Positions 41,460-50,250 of a stretch of DNA of 64,000 nt are shown here, piece by piece. The notes under the pieces are model-generated. The model saw only the letters and a program-made list of their open reading frames with translations. It was not told where the DNA came from and did not search any database. This DNA is from Mycolicibacterium elephantis DSM 44368 (lineage in GTDB: Bacteria; Actinomycetota; Actinomycetes; Mycobacteriales; Mycobacteriaceae), in assembly GCF_004014805.1 (NCBI RefSeq), contig NZ_ATDN01000067.1, positions 62,001 through 126,000 on the forward strand, in the 5' to 3' direction. A program made the translations under genes and the position numbers. How positions within the stretch are numbered: the first letter of the stretch is position 1; each line of letters starts with the position of its first letter.

Positions 41460-42089
41460 TTACAGCGGTAAACAGATGGTACTGACGATCTTGTCGACCA
41501 AGGTCTGCCTCTTCGAGTCCCACAGCGGGAACAGGACTGCGATGAGCCAGAGCAGGCCACATGCGAAATACGCGATCAGGTAGATGAACTCGCGCAGCAC
41601 CGACAGCCCAAAACCCATTGGCTGCCCGGTCTTTTCGGCGACCACCTTGAACTTCAAGATGGACTTGCCGATGCTCGACCCGGTACGGCCCTGGCGGTAG
41701 CCGAGATTCCAGACCAGATATGCCAGCGCGACCAGCGACGCGATCACCACCGACGCCTGCCCGAGCGTGGACGCGCCGGTGGCGCAGAACTCACCGAGTT
41801 CGTACTCCGAAACGTCGGTGAGGCAGGCGGTCTCGCGGGTGCCCGCCAACATCGCGAACCCGATCCCCAGGATGAGCGTGAACGGGATGTAGTCGATGAT
41901 CCATGCGAGCACGCGGGTAAACCACGGCGTATAGGCCTCTTTCGGCAACATCGGAGGCATCGCCTGTGAGCCGGGCGGAAATCCGCCCGCTGCGGGCGGC
42001 GGATAGCCTCCGGCTTGCGGTGTGGACAGTGGCGGTTGGCCCCCAGATGGCGGTGGATAGTCCCCGGGCGTGGGCGGTTGATCGGTCAT
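41460..42089 (-). CDS. pra: RDD-family proline-rich antigen (Pra, Rv1078-like)
   Basis: A 209-residue membrane protein. The N-terminal 45 residues are Pro/Gly-rich ('GDYPPPSGGQPPLSTP'); then an RDD domain starts with 'WFTRVLAWIIDYIPFTLILG', containing the conserved Arg-Asp positions as 'R' and 'D' of ARxxAxxID-like form, followed by helices 'VVIASLVALAYLVWNLGY' and 'FIYLIAYFACGLLWLIAVLF'. 'GSSIGKSILKFKVV' is the standard RDD loop. It matches the M. leprae/M. tuberculosis Pra antigen in design and in position upstream of cbs. Role unknown. Confidence 0.86.
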   Translation of the reverse strand: MTDQPPTPGDYPPPSGGQPPLSTPQAGGYPPPAAGGFPPGSQAMPPMLPKEAYTPWFTRVLAWIIDYIPFTLILGIGFAMLAGTRETACLTDVSEYELGEFCATGASTLGQASVVIASLVALAYLVWNLGYRQGRTGSSIGKSILKFKVVAEKTGQPMGFGLSVLREFIYLIAYFACGLLWLIAVLFPLWDSKRQTLVDKIVSTICLPL

Positions 42090-42235
42090 AGAAGACCTCC
42101 CCAGGGCTGCTCGAGGTGGCAACAAGCGTGCTTACATTACCTGAGAAGTCGCCGATGGCAGCGATTTCCGACGGGAAATGAACACGCGCCCAAATCGAAA
42201 GTTTGCTCGGCCCGAGTGATCCGGGCCGCCAACGG

Positions 42236-43630
42236 TTAACGCCGGGAGTTGGCGTCGGACAAAAACCCGAGGAGGTCGTGCCGGGTCACCACCCCAACGG
42301 GTTTACCCTCCTCGACCACCATGAGCGCATCGCATTCGCGCAGTGTCTTGGCGGCGCTGGTGACCAGCTCGCCGGAGCCGACCAGCGGCAGCGGCGGGCT
42401 CATGTGGTCGGCGACGGCGTCGGCCAACTTGGCGCGGCCCTCGAACACCGCCGAGAGCAGCTCGCGTTCCGAGACGCTGCCGGCCACCTCACCCGCCATG
42501 ACCGGCGGTTCGGCGCCGACGACCGGCATCTGTGAGACCCCGTACTCGCGCAGGATGTTGATCGCGTCGCGCACGGTCTCCGACGGGTGGGTGTGCACCA
42601 GGTCGGGCAGCGCACCCGATTTGCCCCGCAGCACGTCGCCGACCGTCGATTCCTCGACCGACCCGTCCATCCGGCTGCGCAAGAATCCGTAGGACGACAT
42701 CCACTCGTCGTTGAAAATCTTTGAGAGATAACCTCTTCCGCCGTCGGGCAGGAGGACGACGACCACCGAGTCCGGGCCGGCCCGCTCGGCCACCTTGATC
42801 GCCGCCACCACGGCCATTCCGCACGATCCACCGACCAGCAGCGCCTCCTCGCGGGCCAGGCGCCGGGTCATCTCGAACGAGTCGGCGTCGGAGACCGCGA
42901 TGATCTCGTCGGGCACGGTCGGGTCGTAGGCCTTGGGCCAGAAATCCTCGCCGACACCCTCGACCAGATACGGCCGTCCGCTGCCGCCCGAGTAGACCGA
43001 GCCTTCGGGGTCGACGCCGATGATGCGGACCTTTCCGTCCGACACTTCCTTGAGATAGCGGCCCGCCCCGGTGATGGTGCCCCCGGTGCCGACGCCGGCG
43101 ACGAAATGGGTCACCTTACCGTCGGTGTCGGCCCACACTTCCGGCCCGGTGGTCTCGTAATGGCTGGCCGGACCCATGGGGTTGGAGTACTGGTCGGGTT
43201 TCCACGCGCCGTCGATCTCCTCGACGAGCCGATCGGAGACGCTGTAGTAGCTGTCGGGATGATCCGGCGGCACGGCGGTCGGGCACACCACGACGTCGGC
43301 GCCGTATGCGCGCAGCACGTCCTGCTTGTCCGCGCTGACCTTGTCGGGGCACACGAAGATGCACTTGTAGCCGCGCTGCTGGGCGACGAGGGCCAGCCCG
43401 ACCCCGGTGTTACCCGACGTCGGCTCGACGATGGTGCCTCCGGGTTTGAGCTCTCCGCTGGCCTCGGCGGCGTCGATCATCTTGATCGCGATGCGGTCCT
43501 TGGAGCTGCCGCCCGGGTTGAGGTACTCGACCTTGGCGGCGACCAGGCCGGCGCCCGGGGGCACCACGGAGTTCAGCTGTACCAGCGGTGTATTGCCGAT
43601 GAGCTCACTGATGTGCCTGGCGATGCGCAT
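42236..43630 (-). CDS. cbs: Cystathionine beta-synthase
   Basis: Cbs joins serine and homocysteine to cystathionine using PLP. The 464-residue length equals Rv1077. The PLP Lys is in 'NPGGSSKDRIAIKMI', the phosphate loop includes 'PTSGNTGVGLALVA', and 'GVGTGGTITGAGRYL' is the glycine-rich loop. The C-terminal about 120 residues hold two CBS domains ('IVHTHPSETVRDAINIL', 'HDLLGFLSDANSRR'), which bind adenosyl ligands and regulate activity. Together with metB it forms the reverse and forward transsulfuration enzymes. Confidence 0.95.
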   Translation of the reverse strand: MRIARHISELIGNTPLVQLNSVVPPGAGLVAAKVEYLNPGGSSKDRIAIKMIDAAEASGELKPGGTIVEPTSGNTGVGLALVAQQRGYKCIFVCPDKVSADKQDVLRAYGADVVVCPTAVPPDHPDSYYSVSDRLVEEIDGAWKPDQYSNPMGPASHYETTGPEVWADTDGKVTHFVAGVGTGGTITGAGRYLKEVSDGKVRIIGVDPEGSVYSGGSGRPYLVEGVGEDFWPKAYDPTVPDEIIAVSDADSFEMTRRLAREEALLVGGSCGMAVVAAIKVAERAGPDSVVVVLLPDGGRGYLSKIFNDEWMSSYGFLRSRMDGSVEESTVGDVLRGKSGALPDLVHTHPSETVRDAINILREYGVSQMPVVGAEPPVMAGEVAGSVSERELLSAVFEGRAKLADAVADHMSPPLPLVGSGELVTSAAKTLRECDALMVVEEGKPVGVVTRHDLLGFLSDANSRR

Positions 43631-43659
43631 GCGTCCATCGTGTCAGGCGCAGTTCAGCG

Positions 43660-44721
43660 TCACCAAGTGGCCTCGCGAATGTAGTCGCCGATCTGCCGCA
43701 ATGACCGTTTCGCTTCGGAAACCAGCGGCGAGGCGAGCTGGAAGACATGCATCTGACCAGGCCAGATGCGGATCTCGACCGGCACACCGGCGGCCGCCAG
43801 CCGACGCGCGGCCTTGCGGGCGTCGCTGACCAACACCTCCGACCCCGAAACGTGGATCAGCGTGCGCGGCAGGCCGGGCTCGATGTGGTCCAGCGGCTCG
43901 TAGATCTCTTCGGCCTCGCCGTCCTTGCGGTGACGTCGCGCCGCCTCGTCGACGAGGTCGACCAGTGCGTAGAACGCCCGCGGCGGAAACATCGCGTCGC
44001 TGCGGATGTTCGGATGATTGGCCCGGGTCTCGTTGTCGATCTCGAACAGCGGTGACATCGTCACCATCGCCGCAGGCACCTCGCCGCGCGGGCCTTCCTC
44101 CTGCAGCCGTTCGGCGAGCGTCAGCGCGAGGTATCCGCCCGCGGAATCACCGGCCAGCACGATCTGGTCGGGCTCGTAACCCTTTTCGCGCAGCCACTTG
44201 TAGGCGTCGTAGCAGTCGTCGACGGCCATCCCCACCGAGTGCTTGGGGATCATCCGGTAGTTGACGACGAGCACGGGACAGTCAGCAAACCCGGACAGCG
44301 CGCTGACCAATCGCCCGTGCGAGTTGGCGCCGCAGGTCAGGAACGCCCCGCCATGCATGTAGAGGATGACGGCGCGCTTGCCGTCGGCGGGCAGCACGCC
44401 CTGCGCGCGCACCAGTTGCGCGGTGCAGTTCGGCAAAGAGATCGTGGCCCGAATCGTGCCCGGGGGTGGTCGCATCACCCGCGAGACGAAGTCCACCAGC
44501 CCCCACGGCCACGGCAGCCGCGGAGCGCAGCTTCCGATAGCTAGAGTCGGACGAATAGTTAGCAGAGCCGCCATCGCGGTGACCCGGCCTGCCAGGCTGG
44601 GACCGTCTTCGACGACCTCGACAGGCGCCCAGTCACTAACCGGAAATTTGCGGGGTTTTCGCCCCTTAACAGGCGGTATGCCAGCGCTGTGTGCCCTGGC
44701 TACCTTGCTGGGTGCCGTCAT
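43660..44721 (-). CDS. lipU: Alpha/beta hydrolase, hormone-sensitive-lipase family (LipU)
   Basis: A 353-residue esterase/lipase. The oxyanion motif is 'ILYMHGGAFL' (HGG) and the nucleophile is in 'LAGDSAGGYLAL'. The catalytic His is in 'WPGQMHVFQL', with an Asp/Glu around 'VSGSEVLVSDA'. This is the HSL branch of lipases. The ATG at 44721 is preferred over GTG 44727 because GGGAAGG sits seven bases before it. Rv1076 (LipU) hydrolyses short to medium acyl esters. The N-terminal 40 residues are basic and carry no clear signal. It follows cbs upstream on the same strand with 29 bases between. Confidence 0.9.
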   Translation of the reverse strand: MTAPSKVARAHSAGIPPVKGRKPRKFPVSDWAPVEVVEDGPSLAGRVTAMAALLTIRPTLAIGSCAPRLPWPWGLVDFVSRVMRPPPGTIRATISLPNCTAQLVRAQGVLPADGKRAVILYMHGGAFLTCGANSHGRLVSALSGFADCPVLVVNYRMIPKHSVGMAVDDCYDAYKWLREKGYEPDQIVLAGDSAGGYLALTLAERLQEEGPRGEVPAAMVTMSPLFEIDNETRANHPNIRSDAMFPPRAFYALVDLVDEAARRHRKDGEAEEIYEPLDHIEPGLPRTLIHVSGSEVLVSDARKAARRLAAAGVPVEIRIWPGQMHVFQLASPLVSEAKRSLRQIGDYIREATW

Positions 44722-44917
44722 CGCCACACCTTCCCTACGTCAATGTAGTTCCGGGTGCCGCCTCTTTCCTGAGCGTGGCCCGTACCTTAGCTTGACACTC
44801 TATAAGCCGTTCAACAATCAGCGAGTCATATTCGATACCGGAGTTGATACCGCAATGTGACACCCGATCGCCTGTCGCCACGCGGATAACCCAGAAAATC
44901 CTGCTTAAACTCGACGT

Positions 44918-45910
44918 GTGGGTAATCACGCACCCCACCGAACGAAGACAGTCGCCCTGGCGGCCGCGGCAGCGCTGGTCTCGACGGGTTCGGCCTACCT
45001 CGGAGCCCGCAACCTGCTGAGCGAACAGGCCGCCCAAACCCGCGAAGTCATTCCCAAGGCTTGGGACATCCCTCCGCGCGCCGACGGCGTGTACAGCGCC
45101 GGCGGCGGTCCGGTCGAACGTTGGCAGCGCGACGTGCCCTTTGACCTGCATTTGATGATCTTCGGCGACTCGACGGCGACCGGCTACGGCTGCACCGACG
45201 CCGACGAGGTGCCCGGCGTGCTTCTCGCCCGCGAACTCGCCGAGGTCTCGGGTAAGCGAATTCGATTGAGCACCAAGGCGATTGTCGGCGCGACCTCGAA
45301 AGGCCTGTCCGGCCAGATCGACGCCATGTTCGTGGCGGGTCCCCCGCCGGACGCCGCGGTGATCATGATCGGCGCCAACGACGTCACCGCACTGAACGGA
45401 ATCGGTCCGTCGACCCGGCGGCTGGCACGGGCGGTCAAACGGCTACGGGACAGCGGAGCCGTCGTCGTCGTGGGCACCTGCCCGGATTTCGGCGTGATCA
45501 CCGCCATTCCACAGCCGCTGCGCATGGTGGCACGAAGCCGCGGCCTGCGCCTGGCGCGGGCTCAGGCCGCCGCGGTGCGCTCCGCGGGTGGAGTGTCGGT
45601 GCCGTTCTCCGATCTGTTGGCACCGGATTTCCGGCAGACGCCCGAAGTGCTGTTCTCGTCCGACATGTTCCACCCGTCGGCGGCCGGTTATGCGCTGGCC
45701 GCCAAGCAGTTGTTCCCGGCGTTGTGTAATGCGTTGAGCGAGTGGCTCGGTGGCGCAGTGCCCGAGTTGCCGTGGCAGTCGCGGGCGGCCGACAGTTCGA
45801 CGCTCGTCGCTCGGGTGGGCAACTTGAGCAGGCTGTGGCGGCGCTCGACCGGCGTCCCCGCGCCGGTGCTGGGTGGGGTCCCCGCGCCCTTCGGAGCGAG
45901 CGCGGGCTAG
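44918..45910 (+). CDS. SGNH/GDSL-family esterase (Rv1075c-like)
   Basis: A 330-residue SGNH hydrolase anchored at the membrane by an N-terminal hydrophobic segment ('TVALAAAAALVSTGSAYLG'). Catalytic Ser is in 'IFGDSTATGYGC' (block I), the oxyanion Asn in 'IMIGANDVTA' (block III) and Asp/His in 'SSDMFHPSAAGYALA' (block V). Rv1075c is reported as a GDSL esterase. The GTG at 44918 gives 'VGNHAPHRTK', no strong ribosome site. It is divergent from lipU across 196 bases, in which a TTGACA at 44792 is a possible -35 but no spaced -10 is clear. Confidence 0.88.
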   Translation: MGNHAPHRTKTVALAAAAALVSTGSAYLGARNLLSEQAAQTREVIPKAWDIPPRADGVYSAGGGPVERWQRDVPFDLHLMIFGDSTATGYGCTDADEVPGVLLARELAEVSGKRIRLSTKAIVGATSKGLSGQIDAMFVAGPPPDAAVIMIGANDVTALNGIGPSTRRLARAVKRLRDSGAVVVVGTCPDFGVITAIPQPLRMVARSRGLRLARAQAAAVRSAGGVSVPFSDLLAPDFRQTPEVLFSSDMFHPSAAGYALAAKQLFPALCNALSEWLGGAVPELPWQSRAADSSTLVARVGNLSRLWRRSTGVPAPVLGGVPAPFGASAG

Positions 45911-45954
45911 GTTCTCTGTAGCTGTTTTCGGACCTGTCGTCGGATGGAGTTGCC

Positions 45955-47172
45955 ATGCCTGAAGCCGTGATTGTCTCGACCGCGCGGTCGCCGATCGGCC
46001 GTGCCGCCAAGGGGTCGCTGGTCGATATGCGGCCCGACGACTTGGCTACGCAGATGGTGCGCGCCGCGCTCGACAAGGTGCCCGCGCTCGATCCGCGCGA
46101 CCTCGACGACCTGCTCATGGGATGCGGGCAGCCGGCGGGTGAGGCAGGGTTCAACATCGGCCGCGCCGTCGCCGTCCAACTGGGTTACGACTTCCTGCCA
46201 GGCACCACGGTCAACCGGTACTGTTCGTCGTCGCTGCAGACCACCCGGATGGCGTTTCACGCGATCAAGGCCGGCGAGGGCCATGCGTTCATTTCCGCTG
46301 GCGTGGAGACGGTTTCGCGGTTTCCGAAGGGTACGGCCGACGGGTGGCCGGACAGCAAGAACCCGCTGTTCGCGGATGCGATGAGCCGCTCCGAGCAGGC
46401 GGCCGCGGGTGCCGACGAATGGCATGATCCGCGCGAGGAGGGTCTGCTGCCCGACGTGTACATCGCGATGGGCCAGACCGCCGAGAACGTCGCGCTGTTC
46501 ACCGGCATCAGCCGCGAGGACCAGGACCATTGGGGCGTGCGCAGCCAGAACCGCGCCGAAGAGGCCATCAACAGCGGCTTTTTCCAGCGCGAGATCGAGC
46601 CGGTGACGCTGCCGGACGGTACCAAGGTCAGTACGGACGACGGCCCGCGGCCCGGCACCACCTACGAGAAGATCAGCCAGCTCAAGCCGGTCTTCCGACC
46701 GAACGGCACCGTGACCGCCGGCAACGCATGCCCGTTGAACGACGGTGCCGCCGCGCTGGTCATCATGTCCGATACCAAGGCTCGCGATCTGGGCCTGACG
46801 CCGCTGGCGCGCATCGTGTCCACCGGTGTCAGCGGGCTCTCGCCGGAGATCATGGGACTCGGCCCGATCGAGGCGTCGAAGAAGGCGCTGGCCAACGCGG
46901 GCATGTCGATCAAGGACATCGACCTCTACGAGATCAACGAGGCGTTCGCCGTGCAGGTGCTGGGTTCTGCGCGCGAACTCGGAATGGACGAGGACAAGCT
47001 CAACGTGTCCGGCGGCGCGATCGCGCTGGGCCATCCGTTCGGCATGACCGGCGCGCGGATCACCGCCACGCTGTTGAACAACCTGACCACCTACGACAAG
47101 ACGTTCGGTCTGGAGACCATGTGCGTGGGCGGCGGTCAGGGCATGGCGATGGTGATCGAGCGGCTGTCCTGA
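45955..47172 (+). CDS. fadA3: Acetyl-CoA C-acyltransferase (FadA3-like thiolase)
   Basis: A 405-residue thiolase that cleaves 3-ketoacyl-CoA with CoA in beta-oxidation. The nucleophilic Cys is in 'NRYCSSSLQT', followed by 'NEAFAVQVLGSAREL', 'GGAIALGHPFGMTGAR' (His) and the second catalytic Cys in 'ETMCVGGGQGMAM'. The start ATG 45955 gives 'MPEAVIVSTARSPIGRAAKG', the canonical thiolase start. Matches Rv1074c. It ends before family D hairpin D1. Confidence 0.93.
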   Translation: MPEAVIVSTARSPIGRAAKGSLVDMRPDDLATQMVRAALDKVPALDPRDLDDLLMGCGQPAGEAGFNIGRAVAVQLGYDFLPGTTVNRYCSSSLQTTRMAFHAIKAGEGHAFISAGVETVSRFPKGTADGWPDSKNPLFADAMSRSEQAAAGADEWHDPREEGLLPDVYIAMGQTAENVALFTGISREDQDHWGVRSQNRAEEAINSGFFQREIEPVTLPDGTKVSTDDGPRPGTTYEKISQLKPVFRPNGTVTAGNACPLNDGAAALVIMSDTKARDLGLTPLARIVSTGVSGLSPEIMGLGPIEASKKALANAGMSIKDIDLYEINEAFAVQVLGSARELGMDEDKLNVSGGAIALGHPFGMTGARITATLLNNLTTYDKTFGLETMCVGGGQGMAMVIERLS

Positions 47173-47180
47173 CTCTGGTT

Positions 47181-47246
47181 CTGGTGTGCGCTCAGATCGC
47201 AAATCCAGCGCATTTCAGGCGGTTCCGCGATCTGACTGCACACTAG
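47181..47246. terminator. Family D hairpin, copy D1
   Basis: Arms CTGGTGTGCGCTCAGATCGC and GCGATCTGACTGCACACTAG pair over 20 bp with three mismatches, around a 26-base loop. It lies just after fadA3 (ends 47172) and overlaps the end of the convergent DUF559 gene, whose stop at 47215 falls in the loop. Confidence 0.75.
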
Positions 47247-48074
47247 ACGAGCACGCTCGGCGCACACGGTTCACGATATCGCCGGGGCGGTCTCCGGCGA
47301 CGACGCGAATGTGGGTCCAGCCGCGGTACCTGATGAACTCGGAGCGCACAATTCTTTCCTGAAGCTCCGGTGGTGGTCACCGTCGTACTCGACGGCGACC
47401 ATCGTTTCCTCCCACCCCATATCGAGGAAGTAGCACGGGTCACCGAAGTCGTCGTGCACCGCAATCTGGGTTCGCGGTCTCGGAAAGCCCGCCCGGATGA
47501 GCAGCAGCCGCAGCCACGTCTCTCTTGGCGATTCCGATCCTGAGTCCGAAAGGTCCAGCGCCCAACGCAATTGCGGTAAGCCAGGTGATCCGGTGTGTCG
47601 CCGCGCAAGGCGTTCGACCGCAGATCGGTCGAAACGGGTCACGTTGCCGAGAGCGTCGAGCCGAGACACCGCCTCGTCACTTCTCCGGGTGCGGCCGAGG
47701 TCGAACGCAGTCCGCGCTGGTGTCGTCACCGGTATCCCACCCAGTAACTGGAATTCGTCGGGCAGCAGGCGGTCCCTGCGGGTGACGATCCCGTCGGGTG
47801 GTCGCGCGTTGGCCCATATCAGTTCCACGGGAATGTCGTCGGCAATCCACCGCGCACCGAGTAGCGCGGATGCTGTCAAACCCGCGACCACGCCTCGGCG
47901 TCGCGTCCATAACCAGGCTCCGGCCGTCCGCTGCGCCAAACTCGCCGAACTGCCGATCGGCAGGTAGACATCCGGAAAGAGGGCCCGATGGCGCGTGCGC
48001 AACCGGTGCTTGTTAGCGACCACGCCATCGCGAAGGGCCTCACTACCGATGAACGGCCAGCGATGCGTCGTCAT
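47215..48074 (-). pseudogene. DUF559/AbiEi-like protein with C-terminal frameshift
   Basis: ATG 48074 opens 'MTTHRWPFIGSEALRDGVV' and the frame carries a 250-residue protein of the mycobacterial 'AbiEi antitoxin/DUF559' kind: 'RTRHRALFPDVYLP', 'TTPARTAFDLGR', 'LDMGWEETMVAVEYDGDHHR'. The DUF559 core is a very-short-patch-repair-like endonuclease fold. After 'DHHRSFRKEL' homology shifts to another frame reading 'EFIRYRGWTHIRVVAGDRPG', which ends at the TGA at 47215-47217. One or more bases are therefore missing near 47355. The unshifted frame ends in a different stop with no homology. It is flanked on both sides by family D hairpins. Function of the family is unproven. Confidence 0.75.
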
Positions 48075-48114
48075 GGTCTGAGAATCGCCGCTCAATGCCG
48101 CTTGGCGGTTCGAG

Positions 48115-48162
48115 ACTGCGCACAGATCGCGATCTGTGGATGAATCGCGATCTGTGTACAGT
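48115..48162. repeat. Family D hairpin, copy D2
   Basis: Arms ACTGCGCACAGATCGCGAT and ATCGCGATCTGTGTACAGT pair over 19 bp with two mismatches around a 10-base loop. The left half alone contains the perfect palindrome CACAGATCGCGATCTGTG (48121-48138), so alternative cruciforms are possible. It lies 40 bases upstream of the DUF559 gene start. Confidence 0.75.
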
Positions 48163-48176
48163 TTCGGCGCAGAAAG

Positions 48177-48205
48177 AAAGCCCGGCACCGAGGTGCCGGG
48201 CTTTA
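48177..48205 (-). terminator. Intrinsic terminator of BI-1 gene
   Basis: On the minus strand GCCCGGCACC and GGTGCCGGGC form a perfect 10-bp stem with a short TC loop, followed by TTTCTTTCT. This is a classical Rho-independent terminator 13 bases after the stop of the BI-1 gene, and the only hairpin in the window with a clear U-tract. Confidence 0.85.
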
Positions 48206-48217
48206 CTCGTCGAGCGA

Positions 48218-49063
48218 CTACTCGCTGTTGAAGTAGCTGAGCAGACGCAGAATTTCGATGTACAGCCAGACCAGCGTGACGGTCAGGCCCAGCGCGATAC
48301 CCCACGCGGCCTTCTCCGGCGCGCCTGCCCGCACCATCTGGTCGGCGGCATCGAAGTCGATCAGGAACGAGAACGCCGCCAGGCCGATGCACAGCAGCGA
48401 GAAGCCGATCGCGAGCATGCCGCCGTCGCGCAGGCCCAGGCCGGCGCCGCCGCCGACGCCGAAGATCGCGAGCACGAGGTTGAGCAGCATCAGCGCCAGC
48501 ACCCCGAACAGGCCGGCGACGATCATGCGGGTGAACTTCGGCGTCACCCGGATCGCGCCGGTCTTGTAGACGACCAGCATGCCGAAGAACACGCCGATGG
48601 TGCCCACGATGGCCTGCGAGATCATTCCCACACCGCCGACCGAGATGACGTTGGCGATGATGAACGAGATCGCGCCGAGGAACAGGCCCTCCAGCGCGGC
48701 GTAGGTCAGCACGATCGCGGGGTTGTCCTGCTTGCGCCCGAAGGTCGCGATCAGCACCAGGACCAACCCGCCAAGACCGCCCACCAGGGCGAACGGCGCT
48801 GCCAGGGCCAAGTTCTGGGCCACCAGGAAGTACGAAACGACACCGACCGCGGTCAGCAGGGCCAGCGTGATGCCGGTCCGGGTGACGACGTCATCGATGG
48901 TCAGCGGCCGCGAGACGCCGGTCTGCTGCGGCTGGTACTGGGTCGTATAGGGGTCCGCTTGTACCGCCTGCGCACCGTAGCCGGCGGCTCCGGTACCGAA
49001 CTGCGCATATCCGCCCTGTGTCCTGGGCAGCGAACGAAATACCGGGTTGCTGGTTTCCCGCAC
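48218..49063 (-). CDS. Bax inhibitor-1/YccA family membrane protein
   Basis: A 281-residue membrane protein of the BI-1/YccA family (syntenic to Rv1072). The N-terminal 75 residues are polar and Gln/Gly-rich ('YAQFGTGAAGYGAQAVQ'); seven hydrophobic helices follow, starting 'TGITLALLTAVGVVSYFLV' and ending 'AAWGIALGLTVTLVWLYIEI'. The C-terminal helix has 'LYIEILRLLSYFNSE', typical of the family's cytosolic end. Some members are calcium-leak channels; the bacterial role is uncertain. GTG 49063 gives 'VRETSNPVFRSLPRTQGGY', a conserved start in mycobacteria. Confidence 0.88.
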   Translation of the reverse strand: MRETSNPVFRSLPRTQGGYAQFGTGAAGYGAQAVQADPYTTQYQPQQTGVSRPLTIDDVVTRTGITLALLTAVGVVSYFLVAQNLALAAPFALVGGLGGLVLVLIATFGRKQDNPAIVLTYAALEGLFLGAISFIIANVISVGGVGMISQAIVGTIGVFFGMLVVYKTGAIRVTPKFTRMIVAGLFGVLALMLLNLVLAIFGVGGGAGLGLRDGGMLAIGFSLLCIGLAAFSFLIDFDAADQMVRAGAPEKAAWGIALGLTVTLVWLYIEILRLLSYFNSE

Positions 49064-49215
49064 CGTCGGTTCCTCTCCTGTGAAGTGGTTCGACAGAGTT
49101 GGCGAACACACACGTAACGATCGCGGCCAGACGTCGGTTCCCGAACTGCCGGGCCATCACAGAAAACCTTACCCGGGGCTGCCCCAGGTCGGGTGACGAT
49201 CTAGATTGCATATCT

Positions 49216-50250
49216 GTGGCAGAAAACGAGGATGTCCTAGTAAGTGTTGACCGTGGCGTCGGCCTGATCACGCTCAACCGGCCAAAGGCCATCAACTCGC
49301 TGAACCACGCCATGGTCACCGTGATGTCGCGGGTGCTGACCGAGTGGGAACGCGACGACGCCATCCGCGCTGTCGTGGTCGACGGCGCCGGGGAGCGCGG
49401 TTTGTGCGCCGGGGGCGACATCGTGGCGATCTACCACAGCGCCCGCGGCGACGGTTCCGAAGCACGGCAGTTCTGGTACGACGAGTACCTGCTCAACGCC
49501 CACATCGGCCGCTTCGCCAAGCCGTACGTCGCGCTCATGGACGGCATCGTGATGGGCGGCGGCGTCGGGATCAGCGCCCACGGCCGCGTGCGGGTCGCCA
49601 CCGACACCACGAAGATGGCGATGCCCGAAGTCGGGATCGGTTTCATCCCCGACGTCGGCGGCACCTGGATCCTTTCGCGCGCGCCCGGCCTGCTCGGTCT
49701 GCACGCGGCGCTGACCGGGGTCACGTTCAACGGCGCCGACGCCATCGCGATGGGCTTCGCCGACCACTACGTCACCCACGACAAGCTGCAGTCGTTCAAA
49801 GACGGGCTGCTGAGCGACGGCATCGACGAAGCGCTGAGCGCCCACGCATCCGAGCCGCCCGCGAGTCAGCTTGCCGCACGGCGGAGCTGGATCGACGAAT
49901 GCTATGCCGGTGAGACGGCCACCGACATCGTCGCGGCGCTGCGTGCCCACGAGGCGCCCGCGGCCAACGAGGCCGCCGACCTGATCGCCAGCCGTTCACC
50001 CATCTCAGTGTCGGTGACACTGGAAGCCGTACGCCGGGCCGCCAAACTCGACACACTGGAAGACGTGCTGCGCCAGGAATACCGGACCTCGTGCGCGTCG
50101 CTGCGCAGCCACGATCTCGTCGAGGGCATCCGCGCGCAGGTCATCGACAAGGACCGCAACCCGAAATGGTCGCCGGCGTCGCTGGAGGCCGTCACCCCCG
50201 CCGACGTCGAAGCCTACTTCGCGCCGGTCGATCGCGAACTGGAGTTCTGA
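49216..50250 (+). CDS. echA9: Enoyl-CoA hydratase/3-hydroxyisobutyryl-CoA hydrolase (EchA9)
   Basis: A 344-residue crotonase-fold protein of the 3-hydroxyisobutyryl-CoA hydrolase branch, acting in valine catabolism. Evidence: oxyanion-hole segments 'GERGLCAGGDIVAIYHSAR' and 'GIVMGGGVGISAHGRVRV', 'MPEVGIGFIPDVGGTWILSR' (catalytic Glu/Asp), and a C-terminal extension ('VEGIRAQVIDKDRNPKWSP') longer than normal enoyl-CoA hydratases. GTG 49216 is used. Its stop overlaps the echA8 start by one base (TGATG), so both are translated together. Confidence 0.9.
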   Translation: MAENEDVLVSVDRGVGLITLNRPKAINSLNHAMVTVMSRVLTEWERDDAIRAVVVDGAGERGLCAGGDIVAIYHSARGDGSEARQFWYDEYLLNAHIGRFAKPYVALMDGIVMGGGVGISAHGRVRVATDTTKMAMPEVGIGFIPDVGGTWILSRAPGLLGLHAALTGVTFNGADAIAMGFADHYVTHDKLQSFKDGLLSDGIDEALSAHASEPPASQLAARRSWIDECYAGETATDIVAALRAHEAPAANEAADLIASRSPISVSVTLEAVRRAAKLDTLEDVLRQEYRTSCASLRSHDLVEGIRAQVIDKDRNPKWSPASLEAVTPADVEAYFAPVDRELEF

